Source of the DNA: Halorubrum salinarum
GTDB lineage: Archaea; Halobacteriota; Halobacteria; Halobacteriales; Haloferacaceae
Direction of reading: 5' to 3'
Assembly: GCF_013267195.1 (NCBI RefSeq)
Contig: NZ_CP053941.1
Location: forward strand, 2,873,430 to 2,937,429
DNA: 64,000 nt
Made by a program: the position numbers and the translations under genes
Shown: positions 41,802 to 52,189 of the stretch, one piece after another
Layout of the letters: each line of letters begins with the position of its first letter
How positions within the stretch are numbered: the stretch's first letter is position 1
The notes under the pieces: model-generated
Told to the model about the DNA's origin: nothing
What the model saw: only the letters and a program-made list of their open reading frames with translations
Database searches by the model: none

Positions 41802-44380
41802 CGGTCGCCCTCCAGCAGCAGGTCGCGGTTGTCCACGCGCCGGTAGTTCGGCTCGCCCCCGAGCCCGTCGACCGGGAACCGCTCCTCGCCGGCGCGTCGG
41901 TCGTTGAGCTCGTCGAGGCGCTCGTCGACGAACGACTCGAAGGCGTCCAGGTCCTCGCGGAAGAACGCCCGCCTGCGGGCGCCGTTGAGCTCCCGGATCG
42001 CCTGGTCGACGCCCTTCTCGGCATCGACGCCCGCCGCGGTGGCCGCGTCGACGGCGTCGGTGAACCGCGCGGCGAACGCGGAGTCGCGCACTTCGCCCCT
42101 GTCGGTCGTCTCGGGGAACGTCAGCGGGGTCAGGACCTCCTCGTACGCCTCGTAGCCGAGGTCCGCGAACGTCTCCCGGCAGTCGGCGTAGCCGTCCAAC
42201 AGCCGCTCGTAGGCCTCGCGGGAGGCGACGTACTCGTCGAACGCGACCGGGTGGTAGGTGACGGTCGTGAGCGCGTCGTCGAGGTCGGCCTCGCCCGCGA
42301 TCACGTCCGCCATCGGTTCGAGGAAGTGGAAGAACGTGAACTCCAGCCGCTCGTCCGGGCGGACCGACCGGTAGTACGCGAGGTACAGCGCCGCCTGGAA
42401 GTTCGGCGCGTCCGCCGGCGGGTCGGTCGCCGCGCCGCCGACCACCTGCGAGGCCCGCTTCCTGCGCCCGCTCTTGTAATCGAGCAGGTGGGTGGGCGAC
42501 CGCACGAGATCGATCTTCCCCTTCAGGCCGAGGGACGCGTCCTCGAACCAGCGCTCGGTGAGCGGCGAGTCGACCGGCTGGTCGAAGTAGTCGGCGAAGA
42601 AGTTCGTCCCCCACCCCGAGGCCGGCGTGAGGAAGTCGTCCGACTCGGGCGCCTCCTCGTCGAGGTACGCCGTTATCAGTTCGATGCCGACGCGGTACGT
42701 GCGGCGGCGGAGCGGCTCGTCGTCGGCCGCGAAGAACGCCGCCGTCTCCGCGAGCATCGCGTCGACGAGGTCGCCGGTGTCGGCCGCGGCGACCGCGTCG
42801 GGGTGGTTCGCGTAGAACTCCGCGAAGTCGTGGAAGAGGTTCCCCTCGACGAACCGCTCCCGGTCCGGCGCGTCGAGGAGCCGGTCGAAGAGGTAGTCGC
42901 GCGGGCTGTTGACGTAGCTGTTGAGCGCCGACTGGCTGACCGTCTCGACCGACTGCGGGTCCACGTCGGTCGGTTGCCGGTCGAAACCCCCGCCCGTCGG
43001 CCGCGGGCGGCGCCGGTGTTCGACCGAATCGAGGTCGCTGAACCGCTCGAACTCGTCGTCGAGGAGGTCCCCGAGGTACAGGCACGAGGTGACCGGCTCC
43101 CCGCCGGCCGCGTCCTGGACGAGGTAGTACCGCCGGTCGCCGCTCTGGAGCAGGCGCTGGAAGTCGGCGACGTAGCGGTCGAACTGCGCCTCGGTGTCGA
43201 CCCAGGGCCGCTGGGGCGCCGAGTGCGTCCACTCCTCGCCCATGCCGAGGTGGAAGACGACGGGGCGGTCCACGTACGCGGACGACTTCGCGTCCGCGAG
43301 GAGGACCCCCTCGTTGTCGGTGTCGACCGGGACCTCGTACGTCTGGAGGTAGTACGCGAGCCGGTCGACGGCGCCCTCGGTCACGGGCTCGTCCGCGAGC
43401 CCCAAGCGCCGCAGCTCCTCGCCGAGGCGGCTCAGATCGACGCCGGCCTCCGTCGCGTACGCGTCGAGCGCCGCCGCGAACGTCCGGTCCGCGGCCGCGT
43501 CGCGGAACGACCGCAGCCACGCCGCGCCCGGCCCGTCGACCGCCTCGACGCGCCGCTCGCGGTCGGCGACCGGAACGTCGATCCCCAACTGCGAGAGGAC
43601 CGGCGCGGCGTCGCCGACGGTCGTCTCGGAGCCCCGGAAGCAGAGGCGGAGGAGCCGGACGAACGCCCGGTGATGCGGGTCGTCGGCGAACCCCGGCCCG
43701 CCGTAGAAGGGGACGTCCGCCGCCTCGAACGCGGACTCGACGAGCGAGGAGTACCGCCCCCCGCCGTCGAGGACGACGGCGACGTTCTCGGCGTTGCTCG
43801 GGGAGACCGTCTCGAGGAGCGCGGCGACGACGTCCGTCGCCGACTCGAAGACGTGGAACGGCGGGGCGTCGAACGCCTCGTCGGTGAACAGGTCGACGCG
43901 GTCGAACGACTCGGGGAGGACGCCGCGTTCGAGCGCGGTCAGCTGGTCGTGACCGACGACGGCGACGGACCGCCCCTCGTCGATCTCGTACTCGGTGAGC
44001 CGCTTCGAGGTGGTCCGGAGCGTTCGCATGGCCTCGACGACCTCGCGGGTCGCGTCGTCGACGTAGGCGTCGTACTCGAAGACGGCGTCGAGGCGTCCGG
44101 TGTGTTCCCAACACTGGAGCACGTTCCCGACCGCGTACGCGACCGCCTTCCAGTCGCGGTCCGTCCGCGTGACGAGTTCGAGGAACGCCCGGCGGTCCTC
44201 CGCCTGTTCGCGTCGGCCGGCGGCGAGGCGGCGCGGCGTGGTCGCGAACGTCCCGAAGTGGGGGCGGTCGAGGCGGCGGTTGATCGCACTGGCGAGGGGG
44301 GCGTCGGGGGTGACGACGAGGTCGTACCCCTCGACCGCCGCGTAGAGTGACTCCGCCCGTTTCGCTCTCCGAATAGGCAC
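41798..44380 (-). CDS. AddB-like PD-(D/E)XK nuclease/inactivated helicase
   Basis: Partner nuclease of 860 residues from the GTG at 44380 (VPIRRAKRAESLY). The N-terminal part resembles an inactivated helicase (GYDLVVTPDAPLASAINRRL; no Walker A). The nuclease lies at about 520-660: SQSALNSYVNSPRDYLFDRLL, GNLFHDFAEFYANH, LKGKIDLV and LLDYKSGRRKR. Bacterial AddB has iron-sulfur cysteines around this domain; the equivalent position here reads YVNSPRDY without cysteine, so a cluster is unlikely. An ATCTTTTTG-type AT element about 30 nt upstream supports the GTG rather than the longer frame to 44449. Confidence 0.9.
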   Translation of the reverse strand: MPIRRAKRAESLYAAVEGYDLVVTPDAPLASAINRRLDRPHFGTFATTPRRLAAGRREQAEDRRAFLELVTRTDRDWKAVAYAVGNVLQCWEHTGRLDAVFEYDAYVDDATREVVEAMRTLRTTSKRLTEYEIDEGRSVAVVGHDQLTALERGVLPESFDRVDLFTDEAFDAPPFHVFESATDVVAALLETVSPSNAENVAVVLDGGGRYSSLVESAFEAADVPFYGGPGFADDPHHRAFVRLLRLCFRGSETTVGDAAPVLSQLGIDVPVADRERRVEAVDGPGAAWLRSFRDAAADRTFAAALDAYATEAGVDLSRLGEELRRLGLADEPVTEGAVDRLAYYLQTYEVPVDTDNEGVLLADAKSSAYVDRPVVFHLGMGEEWTHSAPQRPWVDTEAQFDRYVADFQRLLQSGDRRYYLVQDAAGGEPVTSCLYLGDLLDDEFERFSDLDSVEHRRRPRPTGGGFDRQPTDVDPQSVETVSQSALNSYVNSPRDYLFDRLLDAPDRERFVEGNLFHDFAEFYANHPDAVAAADTGDLVDAMLAETAAFFAADDEPLRRRTYRVGIELITAYLDEEAPESDDFLTPASGWGTNFFADYFDQPVDSPLTERWFEDASLGLKGKIDLVRSPTHLLDYKSGRRKRASQVVGGAATDPPADAPNFQAALYLAYYRSVRPDERLEFTFFHFLEPMADVIAGEADLDDALTTVTYHPVAFDEYVASREAYERLLDGYADCRETFADLGYEAYEEVLTPLTFPETTDRGEVRDSAFAARFTDAVDAATAAGVDAEKGVDQAIRELNGARRRAFFREDLDAFESFVDERLDELNDRRAGEERFPVDGLGGEPNYRRVDNRDLLLEGDR

Positions 44381-44566
44381 GCCTACGGAGGATACGGACG
44401 AGTCACAAAAAGATACGGAAGGTGCCCGCGACCCCACAGGCTCGGTCACGCCCGGGGGCCGGGCGGCGGTCGGGATCGGCCGCTCGAATCCGGCGTGACC
44501 GTCGCCGGCACGGGCGACGGCGCCGGCGTGAGGGGACCGAGAGCGAGAGAAATGGTCCGGAGGCGG

Positions 44567-45370
44567 CTAAAACGCGTCCGAGTCGAGCACCCGATGCGGC
44601 ACGTTCCGGTCGCGGAGCTTGGAGGTGTGTCGCGGTATCTCGTCGGTCACGGCGACCAGCAGGACGTCGAGGCCGAGCATCCCCGCCTCGGCGACGCCCT
44701 CCGCGGTCCCGAACCGGACGTCCGGGGAGGCGTCGCTCCGGGAGACGAGCGCGTACGCCTCCGTCCCGGCGACCGCGACGAGGCCTTCGTCCGGGACGTG
44801 CGTCGAGACCACGTCCGGGTCCAGGCGCTCGTCGTCGGTGACGGTCGGGACGGGGAGCACAGAGACGGTCCCCGTCTCGTAGTCGACGACGCCCTCGAAG
44901 TCGGCGACGCCAACGGCCTCACCCTCCGCCGCGCTCGTAACGGTGACCGCGGTCGCGGTCCCACCGGCGGGGTTGGCGTGGAGGACGCCGTCGCGCATCA
45001 CCAGCCCGACCTCCCTCCCTTCCGCCACGTCGTCGAGCGCGATCGCGGCGTCGACCTCGACACTTTCCAACACGTCGGAGTTCACCCGTTCGAGGTACGT
45101 CTCAAGGTCGTCGGTCCGGGAGATGAGCCAGTCGACGCCCTCCTTGGTCACCTCGTAGCGCCCGCGGCCGCCCTTCTCGACGTAGCCCGACTCGACGAGG
45201 TCGCGGACGTAGTCGCTTACCGCCTGCGAGGTCACGCCGATCGCGTCCGCGATCTCCCCTTGGCTCACCGCCGGCTGGCGGGCCGCGATCTCCACGAGCA
45301 CCTGATAGCGCGTCGCGCTCCGCTTGTTCTCGAGGACGTCCGGCGACCCCCCGCCCGCTGTGTCACCCAT
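44567..45370 (-). CDS. MarR-like winged-helix regulator (COG1497-like)
   Basis: Regulator of 267 residues from the ATG at 45370. The winged helix occupies about residues 8-85 (ATRYQVLVEIAARQPAVSQGEIADAIGVTSQAVSDYVRDLVESGYVEKGGRGRYEVTKEG). The C-terminal 180 residues form an unidentified domain with many short strands, ending DRNVPHRVLDSDAF, possibly a ligand-binding module. It resembles the archaeal predicted regulators grouped as COG1497, from memory. It is the neighbour of the helicase-nuclease pair and of a tRNA gene; targets are unknown. Confidence 0.82.
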   Translation of the reverse strand: MGDTAGGGSPDVLENKRSATRYQVLVEIAARQPAVSQGEIADAIGVTSQAVSDYVRDLVESGYVEKGGRGRYEVTKEGVDWLISRTDDLETYLERVNSDVLESVEVDAAIALDDVAEGREVGLVMRDGVLHANPAGGTATAVTVTSAAEGEAVGVADFEGVVDYETGTVSVLPVPTVTDDERLDPDVVSTHVPDEGLVAVAGTEAYALVSRSDASPDVRFGTAEGVAEAGMLGLDVLLVAVTDEIPRHTSKLRDRNVPHRVLDSDAF

Positions 45371-45697
45371 TACCGGACCGTGAGCCGCCACAACCAAAGT
45401 CTTGTTGTCTATCTCACGGCGAGATTGCGTTGCGTCCGGTTCTCAGCTCAGTAGGGAAACCTTGGTGTACACAATTCAACTCCGGTTGTCCAGTGATGCG
45501 AAAGAGTTGTATTCTGGACGGTGGCGACCGGGTCGCGGAGCGGTGCGATATCGACTCCGACCTGCCCGGACGTACTCAGGGCGGCGACGCGGCGGTCCGC
45601 GCGATTTCAGATGGTGGCGCCGTTCAGATCGGTTCCCGTGTCGATCCCGGTCGACACGGCAGATTCGGCATTAGTCGCGAAACGGTCGGTGAGTAAG
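45371..45697. other. intergenic region without a supported gene
   Basis: About 327 bp between the regulator and tRNA-Arg. Short frames exist on the plus strand (for example 45430-45696) but they lack protein-like features and a promoter, so I do not call them. The part near 45480-45510 is slightly AT-richer. Nothing else is seen. Confidence 0.5.
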
Positions 45698-45772
45698 TGG
45701 GCGCTACAGGATTTGAACCCGTGGCAACTTGGTCCGAAGCCAAGCACTCTGTCCAAACTGAGCTAAGCGCCC
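45698..45772 (-). tRNA. tRNA-Arg (anticodon UCG)
   Basis: On the minus strand the sequence folds as a standard cloverleaf of 75 nt including an encoded discriminator A. The acceptor stem is GGGCGC paired with GCGCCC, the D-arm contains TTAGCTCAGTTTGGACAGAG, and the anticodon stem CTTGG/CCAAG encloses the loop CTTCGGA (anticodon TCG). The T-arm contains GGGTTCAAATCC. Anticodon UCG reads CGA arginine codons. CCA is not encoded. No intron is visible. Confidence 0.95.
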
Positions 45773-46106
45773 TCGCTCCGGGTTACTGCCGAGAGCGTGT
45801 TAAGTCCCGCGATCCGAACGCGCCGCCGCGCAGTCGGTCGGTCCGCGGGTCGCGCCGTCGGGGAGATCGATTCGGATCCGTGACACGTTCCCGCGATACG
45901 GCCGCGTGCGGATCCGCGCTCGACCGCGAATTCAGCGATCGAACGGGGTGTACCGCGGCGTCGAAGTCGGGCGGCGCCTCGCAAGGGGCGATCAAAAAGA
46001 ATATTATTCGGAGCGGGCATGTTTCGGTAGTAGATGTGTCCTGGTCGTACGGCCTCTCGGCCGAACGAGTGGCTCGCGCCGTCGACGTCGCCCCCGAGGT
46101 GCGTCC
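45773..46106. other. intergenic region with an AT-rich promoter-like element
   Basis: About 330 bp between the tRNA and the KaiC-like gene. An AT-rich island (AAAAAGAATATTATT, around 45994-46008) is the only promoter-like feature; it sits about 100 nt before the downstream ATG, so a longer leader is possible. It could equally include the upstream control region of the tRNA on the other strand. No protein-like frame is supported. Confidence 0.4.
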
Positions 46107-46706
46107 ATGTATGAGCTGACGCCGCATTTCGACGCCGAGGTCGAGCCCGGGACCAACATCCTGTTGACCGGCCCGCCGCTCAGCGGGAAGCGGTCGATCA
46201 TGATGGACGTCCTCGCCGCGGGGACCGACCGCGACGAGGGCGCGATCGTCGTCACCACGAAGGATGGCGCCGACCGGGTGCTCCGCGACTACGAGAAGCG
46301 GACGCCCTACGAGCGGAAGCCGGTCGCGGTCGTCGACTGCGTCACCCGCCAGCAGGGCGGCGAGACCCGCGAGTCCGACCGGATCAAGTACGCCTCCTCG
46401 CCGGTGGACATGACGGGGATCGGGATCAAGCTCTCCGAGTTCCTCCAGGCGTTCGGCGACCGCGGCATCGAGCGGAACCGCGTGATGGTCCACTCGCTGT
46501 CGACGCTGCTGATGTACTCCGACCTCCAGACCGTGTTCCGCTTCCTCCACGTGTTCACGGGGCGGGTCCAGAGCGTCGACGGGCTCGGGCTGTTCAGCAT
46601 CGACTCGACGGCCCACGACGACCAGGCGATGAACACCCTCAAACAGCTGTTCGACGGGATCATCACCGTCCCCGAGGACGGCGAGCCCGACATCCGGCTG
46701 CCCTGA
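46107..46706 (+). CDS. KaiC/RecA-like ATPase-domain protein
   Basis: Protein of 199 residues from the ATG at 46107. The Walker A-like loop is TGPPLSGKRSIMM (near residue 20). The later strand RVMVHSLSTLLMYSD is in the Walker B position but ends in serine/leucine instead of an acidic residue. The layout matches the haloarchaeal RecA-superfamily proteins of DUF7504 type. Such proteins are often linked to HTH or signalling domains; here it stands alone. ATP binding is likely; hydrolysis is uncertain. Confidence 0.8.
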   Translation: MYELTPHFDAEVEPGTNILLTGPPLSGKRSIMMDVLAAGTDRDEGAIVVTTKDGADRVLRDYEKRTPYERKPVAVVDCVTRQQGGETRESDRIKYASSPVDMTGIGIKLSEFLQAFGDRGIERNRVMVHSLSTLLMYSDLQTVFRFLHVFTGRVQSVDGLGLFSIDSTAHDDQAMNTLKQLFDGIITVPEDGEPDIRLP

Positions 46707-46792
46707 GCGGGGAGTCGGCGCCGGCCACCGCCCCCGCCCCGACGCGCCGACCGAGGGATCCGCTTAATCGCGTCGCGACCCAACGACGAGCC

Positions 46793-47215
46793 ATGCCCAT
46801 CACCGACGACGCCGGACTCGACCGCCTGCTCGACGCCGAGACGATAGCGGTCGTCGGCTGCTCGACGACGCCGGGGAAGGCCGCCCACGACGTGCCGGCG
46901 TACCTCCAGCGGCAGGGGTACGAGGTGATCCCCGTGAACCCGTTCGCCGACGAGATGCTCGGCGAGCGGGCGTACGACGCGGTCGGCGAGGTCGAGGAGG
47001 CGATCGACCTCGTGGACGTGTTCCGGCCGAGCGAGGAGGTGCCGGACATCGTGGAGGCCGTCCGCGAGCGCCACGCGGACCGCGGCGACGCCGGCGCGGT
47101 GTGGCTCCAGCTCGGGATCAGCCACGACGAGGCCGCCGCGGCCGCCGAGTCCGACGGGATCGACGTGGTCCAGGACCGCTGTCTCAAGGTCGAACACGGT
47201 CGCCTGCGCGGATAG
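46793..47215 (+). CDS. CoA-binding protein (YccU-like)
   Basis: Rossmann-fold protein of 140 residues: TIAVVGCSTTPGKAAHDVPAYLQRQGYEVIPVNP at the N-terminus, DVFRPSEEVPDIV in the middle, and WLQLGISHDEA with a C-terminal VVQDRCLKVEH. These are the typical elements of the small CoA-binding family. The cysteine in DRCLK is the conserved position. Function in vivo is unclear. The 3' end runs into three 18-nt tandem copies. Confidence 0.93.
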   Translation: MPITDDAGLDRLLDAETIAVVGCSTTPGKAAHDVPAYLQRQGYEVIPVNPFADEMLGERAYDAVGEVEEAIDLVDVFRPSEEVPDIVEAVRERHADRGDAGAVWLQLGISHDEAAAAAESDGIDVVQDRCLKVEHGRLRG

Positions 47216-47255
47216 GGTTGCCCGCGCGGATAGGGCCGCCTGCGGAGATAGGACC
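47202..47255. repeat. three tandem 18-nt repeats
   Basis: Three imperfect copies start at 47202, 47220 and 47238, each of the form GCC-GCG-GATAGGG. The first copy contains the TAG stop of the CoA-binding gene, and the others continue into the spacer. This looks like recent local duplication by slippage. Confidence 0.7.
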
Positions 47256-47293
47256 TCCCCCGGAGCGGGACCGCGCGGGCGGCGCCGCGCCGC

Positions 47294-48274
47294 TCACCCC
47301 TCCCACTCCTCGAACGACCGGTAGACGCCCTTCGAGAGGTAGCGCTCGGAGGAGTCGCAGAATATCGTGGCGACCGCGTCGTGCGGGGCGTCGATGGCGC
47401 CGTCGCGGATGTCGCGGGCGACCCGCTTCGCCGCGATGGCGTTCGCGGCGGCCGAGGAGGCGACGAGCTGCCCCTCCTCGGCCGCGAGCCGGCCCATCTC
47501 CTCGTGGACCTCGCGGTCGGGGACCGCGATGATGTCGTCGACGATTTCGGGGTCGAACAGCTCGTTGCGGTCGATGTCGTGGGTGCCGATCCCCTCGGTC
47601 TTGTACTCCTCGTGCTCGACGTCCTCGCCGAGGAACTCGCGGTAGGCGGACCCGGCGGGCTCGACGGCGGCGACGTACGTGTCGGGGTCTCGCTCGCGGA
47701 AGTACTCGGCGAGGCCCATCAGCGTCCCGCCGGTGCCGCAGCCGGCGACGACCGCGCCGACCTCGCCGTCGAGCGCCGCGTCGATCTCGGGCGCGGTCGT
47801 CTCGTAGTGGGCCTCGACGTTGAGCGGGTTCGAGAACTGCTGGGGGACGACGGCGTCGTCGAGCTCCTCGGCGATCTGGTGGGCGCGGTCGATCGCCAGG
47901 CCCATCCCCTCCTCGCTCGGCGTGTTGACGACCTCGGCGCCGAGCGCGCGCATGAGCTGCTGTTTCTCGACCGAGAAGCGCTCGGGGACGACGAAGACGG
48001 CGTTCAGGCCGAGCTGTCCGGCCGCGACGGCGAGGCCGATGCCGGTGTTGCCGGCGGTCGGCTCGACGACGGTGCCGCCCTCGCCCACGTCGCCGCGCTC
48101 CAGCATGCGTTCGAGCATGTACTTCCCGATGCGGTCCTTGACGCTCGCGCCGGGGTTGAACGACTCCAGCTTGGCGTACACCGGCACCGCGTCCGGCGCG
48201 TCGTGGACGTCGACGAGCGGCGTCTCCCCGATCGTCTCCAGCACTGACGACAGGGGCTCCCGATGGTCGGTCAT
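47294..48274 (-). CDS. cysteine synthase-family PLP enzyme
   Basis: PLP enzyme of 326 residues from the ATG at 48274. The PLP lysine is in [13 protein letters not shown] (near residue 48), the substrate loop is [12 protein letters not shown], and the phosphate-binding loop is [10 protein letters not shown]. The order and length fit the O-acetylserine sulfhydrylase/cystathionine beta-synthase group, which makes cysteine from an activated serine. [22 protein letters not shown] at the end is typical. Which activated serine is used cannot be told. It is convergent with the CoA-binding gene. Confidence 0.93.
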   Translation of the reverse strand: MTDHREPLSSVLETIGETPLVDVHDAPDAVPVYAKLESFNPGASVKDRIGKYMLERMLERGDVGEGGTVVEPTAGNTGIGLAVAAGQLGLNAVFVVPERFSVEKQQLMRALGAEVVNTPSEEGMGLAIDRAHQIAEELDDAVVPQQFSNPLNVEAHYETTAPEIDAALDGEVGAVVAGCGTGGTLMGLAEYFRERDPDTYVAAVEPAGSAYREFLGEDVEHEEYKTEGIGTHDIDRNELFDPEIVDDIIAVPDREVHEEMGRLAAEEGQLVASSAAANAIAAKRVARDIRDGAIDAPHDAVATIFCDSSERYLSKGVYRSFEEWEG

Positions 48275-48436
48275 AGCCCGGCAAACGTTGCCGCCGGTTT
48301 TGTGTGTTGCCATCGGTCCGTCCGGTTCCGGGGCTCCCCGGCGAGGGCAGTCTTTGCCGAGAGCGGCGCGACGCGACCGAATCGGTTCGCGCGTCGCGGC
48401 CCGCGACCGTGTGACGCCGCGCCGCGGATCGAACAC

Positions 48437-48443
48437 ACTTATG
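48437..48443 (+). promoter_or_regulatory. TATA-like box of thrS
   Basis: ACTTATG lies 24-30 nt before the ATG at 48467 and supports that start over the longer open frame to 48263. Confidence 0.5.
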
Positions 48444-48466
48444 CCGGTCGTCCGGCTCCGACCTGT

Positions 48467-50416
48467 ATGAGCGAGACCGATGCGGAGGCCGAGGTGACGG
48501 TCATCCTGCCGGACGGATCAGAGCTGACCGTTCCGGCGGGGTCGACAGTCGAGGACGTCGCCTTCGAGATCGGCCCCGGGCTCGGTCGCGACACCGTCGC
48601 GGGGAAGATCGACGGCGAACTCGTCGAAAAGTACGCGGAGGTCCACGACGGCGCGCGGATCGAGATCGTCACCGACCAGTCCGACGAGTACCTCACGGTG
48701 TTGCGCCACTCCGCGGCCCACGTGTTCGCGCAGGCGCTCCAGCGGCTCCACCCCGAGGCGACGCTGACGATCGGCCCGCCGACCGACGACGGCTTCTACT
48801 ACGACGTGACCGACGTCGACGTCGACGAGGACGACCTGGCCGCCATCGAGGAGGAGATGCAGGAGATAATCGCGGCGGACTACGACATCGAGCGCGAGGT
48901 CCGGTCGCGCGAGGCGGCGAAGGAGACCTACGCCGACAACGAGTACAAGCGACAGATCTTAGACGAGGAGGCCGACGGCGAGGAGGTCACCTTCTACGTC
49001 CAGGACGACTGGGAGGACCTCTGTCAGGGCCCCCACGTCGAGTCGACCGGCGAGATCGGCGCCGCGACGCTGTTGGAGGTGTCGGCGGCCTACTGGCGCG
49101 GCGACGAGGAGAACGACTCGCTGACGCGCGTGTACGGCACCGCCTTCGCGAGCGAGTCCGACCTGGAGGAGTACCTCGAACTCCGCGAGCAGGCCCAAGA
49201 GCGCGACCACCGGAAGATCGGCCAGGAGATGAACCTCTTCTCGATCCCGACGGTGACCGGGCCGGGCCTCCCGCTGTACCACCCGCCGGGGAAGACCGTG
49301 CTCCGCGAGCTGTCGGAGTTCGCGAACGAGCTCAACCGCGACCACGGCTACGAGGAGGTCGAGACCCCGCACGTGTTCCGAACGGAGCTGTGGAAGCAGT
49401 CGGGCCACTACGAGAACTACAAAGACGACATGTTCCTCCTCGACGTCAACGACGAGGAGTACGGCCTGAAGCCGATGAACTGCCCGGGCCACGCGACCAT
49501 CTTCGACCAGCAGAACTGGTCGTACCGCGACCTCCCGCAGCGCTACTTCGAGAACGGGAAGGTGTACCGGAAAGAGCAGCGCGGGGAGCTGTCGGGGCTC
49601 TCGCGCGTCTGGTCGTTCACCATCGACGACGGCCACCTGTTCGTCCGGCCGGACCAGATCCGGGGGGAGATCGAGTCGGTGATCGAGATGATCTTCGAGG
49701 TCGTCGAGACGCTCGACCTGGAGGTCGAGGTCGCGCTGGCGACCCGCCCCGACAAGTCGGTCGGCGGCGACGAGATCTGGGAGTCCGCCGAGGAGCAGCT
49801 GCGCGACGTGCTCGAATCCGGCGGCTACGACTACGACGTCGAGCCCGGCGACGGCGCCTTCTACGGCCCGAAGATCGACTTCGGCTTCGAGGACGCCCTC
49901 GGCCGCGTCTGGGACGGCCCGACCGTCCAGCTCGACTTCAACATGCCCGACCGCTTCGACCTGACCTACACGGGCGAGGACAACGAGGACCACCAGCCCG
50001 TGATGATCCACCGGGCGCTGTACGGCAGCTACGAGCGCTTCTTCATGGTCCTCATCGAGCACTTCGACGGGAACTTCCCGCTGTGGCTCGCGCCCGAGCA
50101 GGTCCGCATCCTCCCCGTCTCCGACGAGACGCTCGGCTACGCCCACCGCGTGAAAAACGAACTGGAGGACGCCGGCTTCCGCGTCGAGGTCGAGGACCGC
50201 GACTGGACGGTCGGCCGGAAGATCCGCGCGGGCCACGACGACCGGCTCCCGTACATGGTCATCGTCGGCGACGACGAGCAGGAGGCGGGGACGGTCTCGG
50301 TGCGCGACCGCTTCGAGAACCAGCGCGGCGACGTCGACCTCGACGACTTCGTCGACCACCTCGTCGCCGAGCGCGACGAGAAGCGGACGGAACCCGACTT
50401 CGTCGACGCCGAGTGA
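48467..50416 (+). CDS. thrS: threonyl-tRNA synthetase
   Basis: Class II aminoacyl-tRNA synthetase of 649 residues charging tRNA-Thr. The domains in order are TGS (residues 8-70, [20 protein letters not shown]), the editing domain with [11 protein letters not shown] and a later [12 protein letters not shown], the catalytic core with motif 2 [23 protein letters not shown] and zinc ligand MNCPGHA, and the anticodon-binding domain from about 540. The layout is bacterial-type (TGS plus NTD2 editing), as in haloarchaea generally, not the archaeal D-aminoacyl-editing type. Confidence 0.98.
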   Translation: MSETDAEAEVTVILPDGSELTVPAGSTVEDVAFEIGPGLGRDTVAGKIDGELVEKYAEVHDGARIEIVTDQSDEYLTVLRHSAAHVFAQALQRLHPEATLTIGPPTDDGFYYDVTDVDVDEDDLAAIEEEMQEIIAADYDIEREVRSREAAKETYADNEYKRQILDEEADGEEVTFYVQDDWEDLCQGPHVESTGEIGAATLLEVSAAYWRGDEENDSLTRVYGTAFASESDLEEYLELREQAQERDHRKIGQEMNLFSIPTVTGPGLPLYHPPGKTVLRELSEFANELNRDHGYEEVETPHVFRTELWKQSGHYENYKDDMFLLDVNDEEYGLKPMNCPGHATIFDQQNWSYRDLPQRYFENGKVYRKEQRGELSGLSRVWSFTIDDGHLFVRPDQIRGEIESVIEMIFEVVETLDLEVEVALATRPDKSVGGDEIWESAEEQLRDVLESGGYDYDVEPGDGAFYGPKIDFGFEDALGRVWDGPTVQLDFNMPDRFDLTYTGEDNEDHQPVMIHRALYGSYERFFMVLIEHFDGNFPLWLAPEQVRILPVSDETLGYAHRVKNELEDAGFRVEVEDRDWTVGRKIRAGHDDRLPYMVIVGDDEQEAGTVSVRDRFENQRGDVDLDDFVDHLVAERDEKRTEPDFVDAE

Positions 50417-50488
50417 CGACGCGGCCGAGCGCGGGTCGCTGATCGGCGACGCCGCGCGGCCGTCGCGGCCGTCGCGGCGCGCCGGCGC

Positions 50489-52024
50489 TCACACCCGGTC
50501 GACGCCCGCGAACTCGAACCGCGCCCCGCCGTCGGCCGACTCGGTCACGCTGACCGCCCAGCCGTGTCCGTCGGCGATCTGCGAGACGATGTCGAGCCCG
50601 AACCCGGTGCCGTCGCTCGTCGTCGTGTACCCGGACTCGAACACGCGGTCCCGGTCCTCCGCCGGGATCCCCGGGCCGTCGTCGGCCACGTAGAACCCGT
50701 CTCCGTCGGAGAGGGGCCCGACCGTGACCGTGACCCCGTCCGACCCGCTGCCCGCGGCCCCGTGCTCCGCGGCGTTCCGGAACAGGTTCTCGAGGAGCTG
50801 CCTGAGCCGCTGCTCGTCGGCGCGGAGGGCGTAGCCGTCGCTCGCGACGCGGAGCGTCCCGCCCCGAGTGTCGGCCGTCTCCCAGGCGTCTTCGGCGAGC
50901 GCCTCGAGGTCCACGCGGGTCAGCTCGTCGACGCCACCGCCCTCGCGCGACAGGGTGAGGATGTTCTCGATGAGCGTGTCCATCCGCGAGAGGGCGCGCC
51001 GAACGGGCTCGACGTGTTCGCTCTCGCAGTCGTTGGCGAGGAGCTCCATCCGCCCGCGGGCGGTCGTCAGCGGGTTCCGCAGGTCGTGGCTCACGACGCT
51101 CGCGAACTCGTCGAGCCGGTCGCGCTCGCTCGCGAGCCGGTCGGCCGCGCGCCGCCGCTCCAGCTCGTAGCTCACCCACCGCGTCAGCAGCTCGACGAAC
51201 GTCTGCTGCGTCTCGGTGAACGGCTCGTCGCGGGGGCTCGTGTCGGCGAAGCAGAGCGTGCCGAACCGCTCGCCCTCGACCTCGACGCGGCCGCCGACGT
51301 ACGTCTCCAGCCCGAAGGTCTCGTACGCGGGATCGCCGCCCCACCCCTCCGCCGAGGCGTCGACGATCGTCAGGAGCTGGTCGTGTTCGAACGTCCGCTT
51401 ACAGTACGCCTCGTCGAGGGGACACGTCTCGCCGGGCTGTAACAGGGGATGGGTGGCGTGCGAGACCTCGATGTGCTGGGTCCCGTCCTCGATCCGCGTG
51501 AGGAACCCGTTCGGCACGTCGAGGTACTCGCAGCCGATCGTCAGTATCTCCGCGACCTTCTCCTCGAATGTGCGGTCCTGATCGGACGACACCGCGTACA
51601 GCCGCTGGATCGCGCGGAGGCTCTCCTCCTGGCGTCGCTCCAGTTCGCGTCGCTCGGTGACGTCGTGGAGGTAGACGGAGAGCCCCTCGTCCGACGGGAA
51701 CGCGCGCGCGTTGAACCACGTGTCGAGCGGCTCGTAGTAGGAGTCGAACGAGACCGGCTCCTGGGTCTCCATGGCGCGGTGGTACTGGTCGTAGAACACG
51801 GTTTCTCTCGACTCCGGGATCGAGTCCCAGATGTTCGCGCCCTCGACCGAGCCGTCCGGGCCGACGGCGTCGTCACTCATCGCGGACCGGAGGATCTCCC
51901 TGCCCCGCTCGTTCGCGAACACGATCCGCCAGTCGCCGTCGAGGGTGAAGAACCCGTCCGACATCCGGTCGAGCACCGTCCGGAGGTCTTTGTTCGACGC
52001 CGACTCGCCCGCGCCGTCGCTCAT
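50489..52024 (-). CDS. PAS-GAF sensor histidine kinase
   Basis: Cytoplasmic kinase of 511 residues from the ATG at 52024. PAS domain: about 12-130 ([29 protein letters not shown]). GAF domain: about 150-290, with several cysteines ([30 protein letters not shown]). His[27 protein letters not shown], with the phospho-His near residue 318. HATPase: [19 protein letters not shown] and GTGFGLDIV. No TM segments are visible, so it senses intracellular signals. No response regulator gene is adjacent. Frames upstream of 52024 are not part of it. Confidence 0.94.
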   Translation of the reverse strand: MSDGAGESASNKDLRTVLDRMSDGFFTLDGDWRIVFANERGREILRSAMSDDAVGPDGSVEGANIWDSIPESRETVFYDQYHRAMETQEPVSFDSYYEPLDTWFNARAFPSDEGLSVYLHDVTERRELERRQEESLRAIQRLYAVSSDQDRTFEEKVAEILTIGCEYLDVPNGFLTRIEDGTQHIEVSHATHPLLQPGETCPLDEAYCKRTFEHDQLLTIVDASAEGWGGDPAYETFGLETYVGGRVEVEGERFGTLCFADTSPRDEPFTETQQTFVELLTRWVSYELERRRAADRLASERDRLDEFASVVSHDLRNPLTTARGRMELLANDCESEHVEPVRRALSRMDTLIENILTLSREGGGVDELTRVDLEALAEDAWETADTRGGTLRVASDGYALRADEQRLRQLLENLFRNAAEHGAAGSGSDGVTVTVGPLSDGDGFYVADDGPGIPAEDRDRVFESGYTTTSDGTGFGLDIVSQIADGHGWAVSVTESADGGARFEFAGVDRV

Positions 52025-52189
52025 GTCTCGGCGCACGTGTCGCGGACGGTTAAGTTGGGGTGGATTCGGGACAAACCGTGGCTCGGCGGCGTCTCGGCCC
52101 GTGTGGGCTCGGCGACGCACAGACCGGTCCCGAGGCACGGGGTCGCCCCTTCCGTCGGCTTTTTGCGTTCGCTCGTCCGGGTATGACGT

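Noticed and set aside
41814..44114. In-frame upstream extension of the AddA-like helicase
   Set aside because: Arg-rich shadow of the AddB-like gene; the true start is the ATG at 41801 overlapping its stop.
45430..45696. 88-codon plus-strand frame beside the tRNA
   Set aside because: No promoter, no recognisable features, and composition typical of spurious frames.
45698..45772. tRNA-Arg as integration site of the provirus
   Set aside because: The virus genes begin more than 10 kb away with ordinary host genes between, and no partial tRNA copy is seen near 56.4 kb.
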